Positions 11,028 through 18,647 of a DNA stretch of 30,158 nt are shown here, piece by piece. How positions within the stretch are numbered: the stretch's first letter is position 1; each line of letters begins with the position of its first letter. The translations under genes were made by a program, and so were the position numbers. The stretch is from positions 154,280-184,437 of the forward strand of contig KZ111144.1 in NCBI GenBank assembly GCA_002077045.2. The letters are read 5' to 3'. Source of the stretch: Rachicladosporium sp. CCFEE 5018. Taxonomy: Eukaryota; Ascomycota; Dothideomycetes; Cladosporiales; Cladosporiaceae. The notes beneath the pieces are model-generated. The model was not told the origin of the DNA, made no database searches, and saw only the letters and a program-made list of their open reading frames with translations.

Positions 11028-11430
11028 CTTGGTGAGCTATGTCGTGTGCCCACCCACTGAATACCAAGCTCAGACTGCAATCGGAGAAAAGGATGAAAAT
11101 TGGAAATCAGAAGCCCGCCGGTGATCGTATTAGAGTGACACAAACGCGAGTGAAGCTGCCCATCACCTTGAAACGTAGCTACCCGCCCCGAGCTCCTACG
11201 TAGGGCGGCATACCTGGCGGATTGCCGGACGTAGCACTGCCGAGGGTGTTGGTATCCTGCGAGCTCTGCAGTGCGGAGCTTTTGCTTCAGCCGCCCGCAA
11301 TCTCCTCCGCGTGTGGAGTCAGATAACGGATGGTGCGCATTACTCGTGTGGTATGTAGCACGTGACATATGACGACGGGGATGTAAGTGGAAGTGCTTGC
11401 TTTGAGTTCTGAGTATGTGCATTGTATGGT
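11028..11430. other. HIBADH promoter / ABC-gene 3' region, copy A
   Basis: This lies between the ABC stop (11431) and the HIBADH ATG (11027), both on the minus strand. The first 120 bases beside HIBADH differ strongly from copy B (about 17% by eye), while the rest is nearly identical. A 172-codon minus-strand frame (11024-11542) is open in both copies, but it overlaps the ABC 3' end out of frame and accumulates replacements, so I treat it as fortuitous. Confidence 0.5.
11359..11364. promoter_or_regulatory. CACGTG palindrome, candidate bHLH site (copy A)
   Basis: A perfect E-box palindrome lies about 330 bp upstream of the HIBADH ATG and is also present in copy B at 18576-18581. It could be bound by a bHLH factor. 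A six-base match can occur by chance and the flanks are nearly identical anyway, so support is weak. Confidence 0.25.
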
Positions 11431-13344
11431 CTATGAGCGTCCCCAAATCTCGTCCCATCCCTTCGGATTCAGCTGAAGTGGTCCAGCCAGCGTGCCAGTT
11501 CTTGGCTCCCTTCCCTCGCCAGCTTCTGGCAGACAGATCCACTCTCGTACACAGCCAGGCACATCCTCCTTTGCGTGACTGACGACCAGCAACGCCTGCC
11601 GATCGGTCAAGCCCGTCATTGTGACCTTGCCAAGCTTGCTAAGCATGCTCTCCTGTGCAGTGCCATCTGTGACTTCGCTTACTTTCTCTCCTTGAGATAG
11701 GAAGAGCAGCGCTTTGTCGCGTACGATCTCGTCCATGCCGCTGAATGCTTCGTCTAGAATGACTAGCTCTGGGCTTGCGACAATGGCGCGGAGGAAGAGG
11801 AGCAGGCGTTGGCTGGAGAACGGAAGCTCGCCAAAACGTGTCTCTTTGGCCCATGCAAGGTCACTCTCGTTTACTTGTGCAGATTCGAGCAGTGTCTCCG
11901 CTTCCGCGACCGACGAGCGCTCTAGCTTCTCAATTAAAGGTGCATCGTCTGCCTTCGGACTAAGCTCCCTCGTGAACCACCTCAGCGTGGCTGCTACCCT
12001 ATTCCTCGCGTCCTCGCCGAGCTTTGGCTTTGCAAGTGGCGCATCGGCCCACGCAGACTCCAACGCTCGTCGGACTGTGATCTGTCGTGGAAAGAAAGCA
12101 TGCACCTCTGGGCTGCTATGGCCCATCCTCTGCTGTAGATCAAAGACGCTTATACCCTTCTCACCCTTCTCGGGCAATCTCGAGCGTCCGAAGAGCTTGA
12201 CCGGCAAGCTGTAGGCCTGTGGATGATCTGAGGTGATGAGACTGAGCATCGTGGTCTTGCCAATGCCGTTTGGGCCAAAGATACCGGCGCGTTGGCCGCG
12301 ATGGAGGGACCAGTGGAGGCCTGGACCAGGGCCTTCAGGTCTGTGCCAGTCTCCTAAGACGGTCTTCGAACCGTAGGAGACCCGGACGCCTGTCATCTCA
12401 ATCACAGCTTCTCCGGGCGAAGGCGAGGAAAGCTGGTGGGAGAGGCCGTCGCGGCTGAGCTGCTGTACTGGCTTGGAGGCGCTGGTAATAGATTGCAGTA
12501 CGATATTTGTGTCGCCCTGCTTAACGACCCGTAATCCATCGTCGACCATCACCGTATAGTTGATCCAATGCGGTACACTATCCTCGGGACGAAGACTGAT
12601 GACTACCTTAGGCTGCCCACTTTCAGCAAGTTCTCTCAGCACTTCCGACAGCCTCGCGAGTGTATTCGGGTCAAGCCTCATAAACGGTCCATCCAGTAGC
12701 AGGACCTGGGGCCGATCGATCAATGATTTCGCAATCCGTGCGCGTCTCGTCTGTCCGTTGCTCAGATTTGCAACCGGCATGCTTAGCAACCGCCCAAGGT
12801 CTAGCTGCTCAGTCACTCTAGCCAGTGCAGCCTGATCTACAGGATCTTCGACTCGTTCCAGCGCATTCAACTCAGTATGTCCAGTCAAGTAGTCTTTTAC
12901 CGTGAAGTCCGTCTCCTCCCTCCGACTCTCATAGCGAGCACTGAGGTACGCACCTCGGACACTCGTGCCTCCGACATTGTTCCCTCTCTCGGCATCAAAG
13001 CCAACGTACTTCACAGCATGCTGAGGCGAGGTACCGATATCTGACAAATGAGGGTAGCGTCGAGCTGTGGGCGGGTGGCAGATGTGCTGGCCGGCGTGGA
13101 TCTGGAGGAATGTCGTTCGGGCTACTGAAGACGGCGATATGACCGACCAGTGTTGTTGCGCAGAGCCACTAGATAGGATGAAGTTCAGGCCAGCGAACAG
13201 GGCGTGATGGTGGAGGTCAGTGGAGGACGGGTAGTTCCTGTAGAAGGTCCCATTGTCGATTTGGATCAGTGGCTTCGTCGATGAGTGTCTATGCTGTGTG
13301 ACGGTCCTCCATGCTGGTCGCCAGGCTCGATAGCCAGTCCACAT
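11431..13344 (-). CDS. Soluble twin-NBD ABC ATPase (YDR061W/ModF-like), copy A, 637 aa
   Basis: An intronless gene for an ABC protein with two nucleotide-binding domains and no membrane segments, resembling the poorly characterised YDR061W group. NBD1 is degenerate. Its Walker A position reads SPSSVART (about residues 70-78) and lacks the Lys. The signature is intact (LSNGQ, 194-198), but the Walker B Asp218 is followed by Gly instead of the catalytic Glu (LLLDGP). NBD2 has Walker A GPNGIGKT (357-364), Walker B LVILDE (527-532) and switch His590. Its signature region is divergent (LPFSSQ). So probably only one ATP site is catalytic. The N-terminus (MWTGYRAWRPAWRTVTQHRH) is basic and acid-free, compatible with mitochondrial import. 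About forty residues differ from copy B by eye, clustered in the linker around 275-310. It shares a short intergenic region with the divergent small gene at 13580. Confidence 0.85.
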   Translation of the reverse strand: MWTGYRAWRPAWRTVTQHRHSSTKPLIQIDNGTFYRNYPSSTDLHHHALFAGLNFILSSGSAQQHWSVISPSSVARTTFLQIHAGQHICHPPTARRYPHLSDIGTSPQHAVKYVGFDAERGNNVGGTSVRGAYLSARYESRREETDFTVKDYLTGHTELNALERVEDPVDQAALARVTEQLDLGRLLSMPVANLSNGQTRRARIAKSLIDRPQVLLLDGPFMRLDPNTLARLSEVLRELAESGQPKVVISLRPEDSVPHWINYTVMVDDGLRVVKQGDTNIVLQSITSASKPVQQLSRDGLSHQLSSPSPGEAVIEMTGVRVSYGSKTVLGDWHRPEGPGPGLHWSLHRGQRAGIFGPNGIGKTTMLSLITSDHPQAYSLPVKLFGRSRLPEKGEKGISVFDLQQRMGHSSPEVHAFFPRQITVRRALESAWADAPLAKPKLGEDARNRVAATLRWFTRELSPKADDAPLIEKLERSSVAEAETLLESAQVNESDLAWAKETRFGELPFSSQRLLLFLRAIVASPELVILDEAFSGMDEIVRDKALLFLSQGEKVSEVTDGTAQESMLSKLGKVTMTGLTDRQALLVVSHAKEDVPGCVREWICLPEAGEGREPRTGTLAGPLQLNPKGWDEIWGRS

Positions 13345-13579
13345 TGCTCCTCACACGCTTCGGATCGATCAAAGGAGACATCGCGAATGTTGAGTATATT
13401 CCATGTCGAGAGCCATGACTCGAACCCAAGCTTCATGCCACAGCCGCGGTCTGACGTTGGGTGCGGAGACACGAAGGACTATGGGTAAGGTACATGTACA
13501 CTGCACAAGAGTCTCAACGAAGGCTACTTTACTCTGCACTCCTCGTAGTTCGGAGACGCAGTGACAATACTGACCGACG
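13345..13579. promoter_or_regulatory. Bidirectional promoter region between the ABC gene and the small gene, copy A
   Basis: A 235-bp stretch separates the ABC ATG (13344, minus) from the proposed small-gene ATG (13580, plus). Its compact head-to-head layout, repeated in copy B at 20562-20796, implies a shared promoter. I cannot assign individual elements. Confidence 0.4.
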
Positions 13580-13980
13580 ATGCTCCCGTCGCTACAGCCA
13601 AAGCGTCCCCAAGTATGAGCGGCAACGACGCCAAATAGGCACTATCGTATCTAACGCATAGCCAGGCACAAAATCATCCGGCAAGACAATATTCATCGTA
13701 CCAGCAGACCAGACCGACGACGACGAGCACTCCTCCGAATATCTCAGGCTCACGACCGCGAACACAGCTCGAAGCTATGCCACCCAACGACGTTCCGTCC
13801 AGATCTGCTCTAGGCCATCACAATCTGGCCTACAACCCGGCCGTCACGCATCCAGTCTTTTTCACCGATGCCTGGCGGAAGCCACCGTTCTCTATGCCAG
13901 GCTCTGCAGCCTTCAATCCAGTGGCAACGGGCTACGTCTTCGGCAACGCGAACACACGGTCAACGGCAACGAAGTTATGA
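13580..13980 (+). CDS. Small two-exon gene, unknown protein of 115 aa, copy A
   Basis: I do not recognise the protein. Exon 1 is 13580-13612 (MLPSLQPKRPQ) and exon 2 is 13666-13980. The 53-nt intron 13613-13665 has GTATGA, TATCTAAC and a CCAG end, and splicing gives one continuous frame of 116 codons ending in TGA. The product starts with a Pro/Gln/Ser/Thr-rich, probably disordered half (Tyr-Gln-Gln, poly-Thr, SGSRPRTQ). It ends in a more ordered-looking aromatic/Pro segment (NLAYNPAVTHPVFF, DAWRKPPFSM, FNPVATGYVFGN). Copy B (20797-21197) keeps the start, splice signals, frame and stop, with five exon-2 differences of which two are silent. The segment 13819-14020 has no differences between copies. 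Only the 67-codon tail from the internal ATG 13777 is visible without splicing. More upstream exons are possible. Confidence 0.55.
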
Positions 13981-14320
13981 GGCGTGTGACGATGCGTGGT
14001 ATGGATCTTATCCATTGAACGGTCGCCTCTACGATCGGGTCACTACTCCGGGCCGACTGACGTGCAGGTGCTGTTGACATGTACGATGTGAATCACGTCC
14101 GCCTTTTCGAAGACGGACACCTTGTCGTGAGTTCGCATGCAGCGCACTATGAAATTCACCGAAATGCGCCACGCTGGTAGACGAAGTACTCTCACGGTAA
14201 CGGTGTTGAACCAGCTGGATTACAAGGGCATCTAACAACACGGCTACACTGAAATTTACTGGGCTGGTCTCCAATGCATACCACAGTCTTGCATGCTGCA
14301 GCGGCCCAGCTTGCATGCCC
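13981..14320. other. Intergenic, 3' ends of the small gene and beta-lactamase-like gene, copy A
   Basis: This is a convergent 3' region of about 340 bp. The 121-codon minus-strand frame at 14029-14394 is open in both copies, but it overlaps the beta-lactamase C-terminus out of frame and has no recognisable domain. No gene is called. Confidence 0.45.
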
Positions 14321-16137
14321 TTACACCTCCTTGACCAAGGTAGCTCTGATCCCATCATTCGAGATCTGAGTAGCAACGCCCTGCTCATCCACATGCACCC
14401 TCCAAGTCCTCAGACTGCCCCCAAGAAACCTATCTCCATCAAAGGTCGCCCAGTCGAAGGTTGAGTAATAGATCCCACTGAAAGGCCCGAACCCGGCAGC
14501 CTGGTACGTCGGGAACTGCTCTTGCTGGGCAATCTGGAACACGATCTCGCCACAACCAGCTTCAAATTTGGGCACGGTCACTAGCAGTCTTGGCTTTTCG
14601 GACTCATAATACAAGGCGAGCATGTCGGTACCGTTCGAGATCCAGCTGTTGATGTTGAGGCTCGGGCTGGTGTTGGGGATCGTGGTCTCGTTGAAGGCAA
14701 TCCCCAGAGTGGAGTTGACGGTACTGGAGGTGTATTGACCGACGATCTTCCTCACGGCTTCAGCAGCTGCTTGCGCCTCGAGTGCGGGTATGATGGCAGC
14801 AACGACGTGATCGATGAGCTTTAGCGCTGACTTGCCGCGCGTCTGGGGACCTGTCAATGGCTCGTATTGTCCGTTTAAGAAGCTGAAGCCGGCGTTGTAG
14901 TCTGGGATCAGCGCCAGCATCCCGCCATATGATCCAGAGTCGCCAAGCTTGGTGTAGATGTCGGTCACTTTGCCAGTGTCGTTGTGGACATTCGGATGAT
15001 CTCCCAGGGCGCGCCAATATTGTAGCTCAAGCTGGCGAGAGAAGCGACGGGCTTCATCCAACCGCGTGTCTGGTCTCTTGGCAGCAGAGTCGAGTTCATG
15101 AGTCCGACACCAAGCTTGTTCAAGTCGTTGATGGTAGACAGCAGACCACCGGAAGGAATAGTGTAGGCATCCACTGGGTACGCCCACGAAGCTGCCAACG
15201 GTCCTACAATCACAGATCTCTCGAGGTATGGACTAGCCAACGGCGCGCTGACGAAGGAGCCATTCATCCTGAGAGGCGTGAACACCAAGTCATTGTAAAC
15301 CTCCTCTAGACCCTTTCCACTGATTCGCTGCACGACCAAGCCTAGAAGCATGAAGCCTAAGTTTGAATATGCCGGCGTCGTCTTCGACAGGAACACAGGC
15401 GGCGCTGACCCAATTGCAACAGCGATCTCTTCTGGAGTCGCACTGAGGTTCAAGCCAAGTGTGACCTGCGCAAGCGCCACTGGGTCATAGTAGGGATCCA
15501 GCCCAGCCTCGGCGGCGACGTCGTAGACACTGGTATTCTTTGTCTGCGACTCAGTGAAGACTGACACCAAGAGATCCTCGATCGGACCCGTGGCTTCGAT
15601 CCCGCTCAAGTGGCTCGCCAGGTCATGCGGCGTGATGGTCGACCAGTCCGGTACAATGGGACTGCGATTCGCGTTGACGGCCGCAAACTCTGGTAGGATC
15701 TCGGCGATGGGCTGATACCATACCGTGGTGTTGAGGGCGATCTGGCCGGCAAAGGTGGTGATAAGCTTCGAGACACTGGCGATGCGGTAGATGCTGTCGC
15801 CATCTACGCTTATGGTGCCATTGAGTGCGGCGACAGTCTGCGGGCCAGCACGGTGGTATTGCAACTCAGATGCCGCGAGTGGATCCTCGAGCGAGAAGAG
15901 ACCGAAGGAGAAAGTCACGTTCTCGGTGCCAAGGATGCCGACTGTCGCGGTGGTATTTAGGCCATCCTTGAAGTAGGCTTCGAAGGTGTCGGTGGCGTTG
16001 TTCCAAGCGGCGCGAACGAGAGAGGAATTGCTGGTGAGGTCTGAAGGGTAGGGATAGGTGGGTGCAAGGAAGTCTGCTAGTGCGTGTGGAAGCACAAGCA
16101 GGGTAAGAGCTCCCAGAGTCGGTGTGCTGAAGGGCAT
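14321..16137 (-). pseudogene. Secreted beta-lactamase-like serine hydrolase, copy A, broken by a 1-nt deletion
   Basis: This is the counterpart of the intact 605-residue gene at 21538-23355. The start MPFSTPTLGALTLLVLPHALADFL is a signal peptide. The catalytic SxxK (SVSK) and YSN motifs are present and the frame is good to WEIIR, about residue 382. There copy A reads GGACATTCGG where copy B reads GGACATATCGG (plus strand, copy A near 14988-14995). The missing base shifts the frame and gives a stop at 14965-14967 after eight foreign residues, for a product of 390 residues. The correct frame resumes immediately downstream and stays open to the normal stop at 14321, so no other lesion is visible. 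Either this is a recently inactivated allele or a sequencing/consensus error. The truncated product would lack the KLG-type third motif and the C-terminal domain. Confidence 0.88.
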
Positions 16138-16810
16138 ACTAGCGATTCTCGTGGGTAGGGTCTGAGCGGTAAATGCAGAGGGGGTGATGACTTGGAAACC
16201 AGAGGCAGTTTTGAGGAATCATGGAGAAGCATATATATTCTCGCAACATTGCTTCAATTTAAGCGATCCTCAGTCCCAGGAACATCTCCCATGCTATGAC
16301 TTCGCTTCCACACGATCCTGCGGAGCACCTGCTTCACCTCGCGTTGCTGAATGCTTGATCGCACCGACAAATCTACTACGTGCGAGAGGCGTGCACAGCT
16401 ACTGTGCTACAGCTCGAATGCGAGGAATATCGCGCTACGCCCAATTGAGAGCAATGGGCCGCCGACGTTGCGAGAAGGATGGAGGCTTGAGACATACCGC
16501 TTGGCGAAGCACGACGTGATGCAAATGCTGAGCATCATAGGGCACGAAGATGGGTGGCACGAGAAGTAGCATTGCCTTGTAATCTCGGTTGTACGTTTTG
16601 TCTGTCTGCAGCAAGCCAGCTTGCTATTCTGGGTTTATCTTGTACAAGCTCATCGCAGCGCCTACATCAAGCAGGGCGAAGTGCTATGTGCACAGCATTG
16701 CTGCTTGACGATTTTTTGCCAGCGTGCAGGCAGCAAATACACGGATCGTAATCTCGTCGTCAGAATCGTAAGTCTCCCTTCGAGCCCGGGCCCCTTTTCC
16801 CCTCGTGCGT
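16138..16810. other. Intergenic region upstream of the beta-lactamase-like gene, copy A
   Basis: This holds the promoter of the minus-strand hydrolase, with a TATA-like run GCATATATATTC at about 16230-16241, and the 3' side of the disordered-protein gene. A plus-strand frame ending at 16569 (..REGWRLETYRLAKHDVMQM..) is shared with copy B, but its upstream part is shifted between copies by an indel and it has no domain. I see no supportable gene. Confidence 0.45.
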
Positions 16811-17070
16811 CTATGCCTCCCTCTCCCGCCCCGCGGGACTCAGACTCGCCCTCCTCGACGGCACAACATCCAACAGCTTCGCACTACCCGCACTCACATG
16901 CCTCGCATGCCCGCCCTTCCCACCTCCGTACTGCACACTCCTCGCGCTCTGTAGCTCCGCCAAATCGCCTACAGGGCTATCTGGCTCGATTTCATCTTCG
17001 CCGACTTCGCTCTTCGTGTCGGTGAACTCCGTCAACAGACCCTCGCGCGACCGATTGACGTTGTCGCGGT
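16811..17070 (-). CDS. C-terminal fragment of the disordered 876-aa protein, copy A, cut by assembly gap
   Basis: The last 85 codons and stop of the gene that is complete at 24031-26661. It has one visible residue change (HARHVSAGS here, HARHLSAGS in B) and ends with the same LSPAGREREA. The 5' part is absent because the sequence runs into the N gap at 17071. It is therefore an assembly-truncated copy rather than a demonstrated pseudogene. Confidence 0.9.
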
Positions 17071-17170
17071 NNNNNNNNNNNNNNNNNNNNNNNNNNNNNN
17101 NNNNNNNNNNNNNNNNNNNNNNNNNNNNNNNNNNNNNNNNNNNNNNNNNNNNNNNNNNNNNNNNNNNNNN
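17071..17170. other. Assembly gap, 100 N
   Basis: Exactly 100 N, the conventional placeholder for a scaffold gap of unknown length. It falls precisely between the end of repeat copy A and the start of copy B, and both neighbouring genes are cut at it. Confidence 0.99.
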
Positions 17171-18244
17171 GCAGGTGAACCCTCGATAACGCCAGGTACT
17201 GGATTGTTGACCTCACTAGGCCAACACTTCCCCGTAGCAGTATTAATCATATCCGCCAACTTATGCGGATCCAACCCCCACTTCACACCCATATTCATCG
17301 CCTCGCATGTTGCAACGTTGTTAAGAGCGAGCAGGTAGTTGTTCGCCAGCTTTCCTTTCAACCCGCTGCCTTGAGGCCCTAAATGTATCACCCGCTTCCC
17401 CATCATCATCAGCACCTCCGTCGCACGCTCTAGCACGCTCTCCGAGGCGCCAATCATGAACGTCAATTTGCCGGCTGCTGCGCCCACGACACCGCCAGAC
17501 ATGGGCGCGTCTATGAAGCGGCCTTGGCCTGAGGCGTGCGCGGCTTCGGCGACTTCGGACGAGGTTTTGGGATCTATGGTGCTGCAGTCTATGAAGAGGC
17601 GTTTGTGGTGGTTTGGGGCTTCGGTGAGGAGGGTGGGAGGTTGGAGGACTTGGCCGAAGACGGATTGGACGTGAGAGGGTTCGGGGAGGACGGTTATGAT
17701 CGTTGTCTAAGTGGACTTCGAGTCAGTGATGGGCTCTGTTGAAGCGTTTGGCTTGCGAGTATCGGGAAAGGTTTCGTATCAGAGGATTGGCTTTGTATTG
17801 AGTAATCAAATAGACAGCTTGCGCTGCAACTTAGATCATAGTTATAAAGGAAAATTATACAGATCATCATGGAATGGTCTTGCGACTCGGGGCGATCGTA
17901 GGAGTGTACGTACCGACTTCTCAGCGACTTCCCGCACGTTCTTCGCTATCGTCACGTTGCCGACCTCTTTCGCGAATAGAGCTGTGCTGGCTTCGTTGAC
18001 ATCGTGTATGATCATGGTGTCCGACTCTGGAATCTTCGTTCGGAGGTTCTTGGCCATTGGGTAGCCTGCGATCGTTAGCAGAAGGTCAAGTCACCAATTG
18101 AGGAAGCTCTGTACCCATCCGCCCCAGTCCAATGAAGCCATAGCTGGCCGGCAGCCCGGTCGCAGTTGCGAAGCCACTTCGAGAAGCCGCGGGTACTGCC
18201 AGAGCACCGCTCGCGTGCCTACGAAACACACCTGCCGCCCTCAT
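17171..18244 (-). CDS. 3-hydroxyisobutyrate dehydrogenase, copy B, 3' end missing at assembly gap
   Basis: Same gene as 9752-11027. Exons are 18244-18115, 18065-17914 and 17706-17171, with introns 18066-18114 (49 nt) and 17707-17913 (207 nt), the same lengths as copy A. The frame is open to the gap, where it stops in ..PGVIEGSP; the last roughly 67 residues are missing. The Rossmann motif GFIGLGRMG, the SGG and the GSGLKGKLANN catalytic motif with its Lys are all present. The presequence is the most diverged part (FATATGLPASYG against FATGSKVQASYG in A). Exon 2 has about 17 base differences in 152 but only two residue changes, so both versions have been under purifying selection. Confidence 0.92.
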
Positions 18245-18647
18245 CTTGGTGAGCTGTGTCGTGTGCCCAGCCGCTGCTTATCAAGTCCAGACTGCGATTG
18301 GAGATAGAGATAGAAATTGGGATTCAGAAGCCCGCCGGTGATCGAGTCAGAGTAATACAAACGCGAATGAAGCTTCCCATCACCTTGAAACGTAGCTACC
18401 CGCCCCGAGCTCCTACGTAGGGCGGCATACCTGGCGGATTGCCGGACATAGCACTGCCGAGGGTGTTGATATCCTGCGAGCTCTGCAGTGCGGAGCTTTT
18501 GCTTCAGCCGCCCGCAATCTCCTCCGCATGTGGAGTCAGATAACGGATGGTGCACATTACTCGTGTGGTATGTAGCACGTGATATAAGACAACGGGGATG
18601 TAAGTGGAAGTGTTTGCTTTGAGTTCTGAGTTTGTGCATTGTATGGT
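18245..18647. other. HIBADH promoter / ABC-gene 3' region, copy B
   Basis: Counterpart of 11028-11430. It contains the conserved CACGTG at 18576-18581 and a short GAGATAGAGATAG run near 18300-18315 that copy A lacks. No gene. Confidence 0.45.
18576..18581. promoter_or_regulatory. CACGTG palindrome, candidate bHLH site (copy B)
   Basis: Same E-box as in copy A, about 330 bp upstream of the copy-B HIBADH ATG. The bases just beyond it differ between copies (GACATATG against GATATAAG), so the core is kept while the flank varies. Weak evidence. Confidence 0.25.

Larger units (their letters stand above)
9954..17070. repeat. Large direct repeat, copy A (7117 bp)
   Basis: This segment matches 17171-24290 in the same orientation. 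The coordinate offset starts at 7217 and ends at 7220 because of small indels. It contains HIBADH (all but the 3' end), the ABC protein, a small two-exon gene, the beta-lactamase-like gene (frameshifted here) and the last 85 codons of the disordered-protein gene. It ends exactly at the N gap. Divergence is uneven: about 1% near both ends, a few percent in the ABC and beta-lactamase genes, and above 10% in HIBADH exons 1-2 and the adjacent promoter. Confidence 0.97.

Noticed and set aside
11024..11542. 172-codon minus-strand frame open in both copies (also 18241-18759)
   Set aside because: It overlaps the ABC 3' coding end out of frame and the HIBADH leader, has no domain, and changes freely between copies.
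13420..13450. TCGAACCC motif resembling a tRNA T-loop on the minus strand (also in copy B)
   Set aside because: The flanking bases do not form a T stem, and no D-arm, anticodon arm or acceptor stem can be folded around it.
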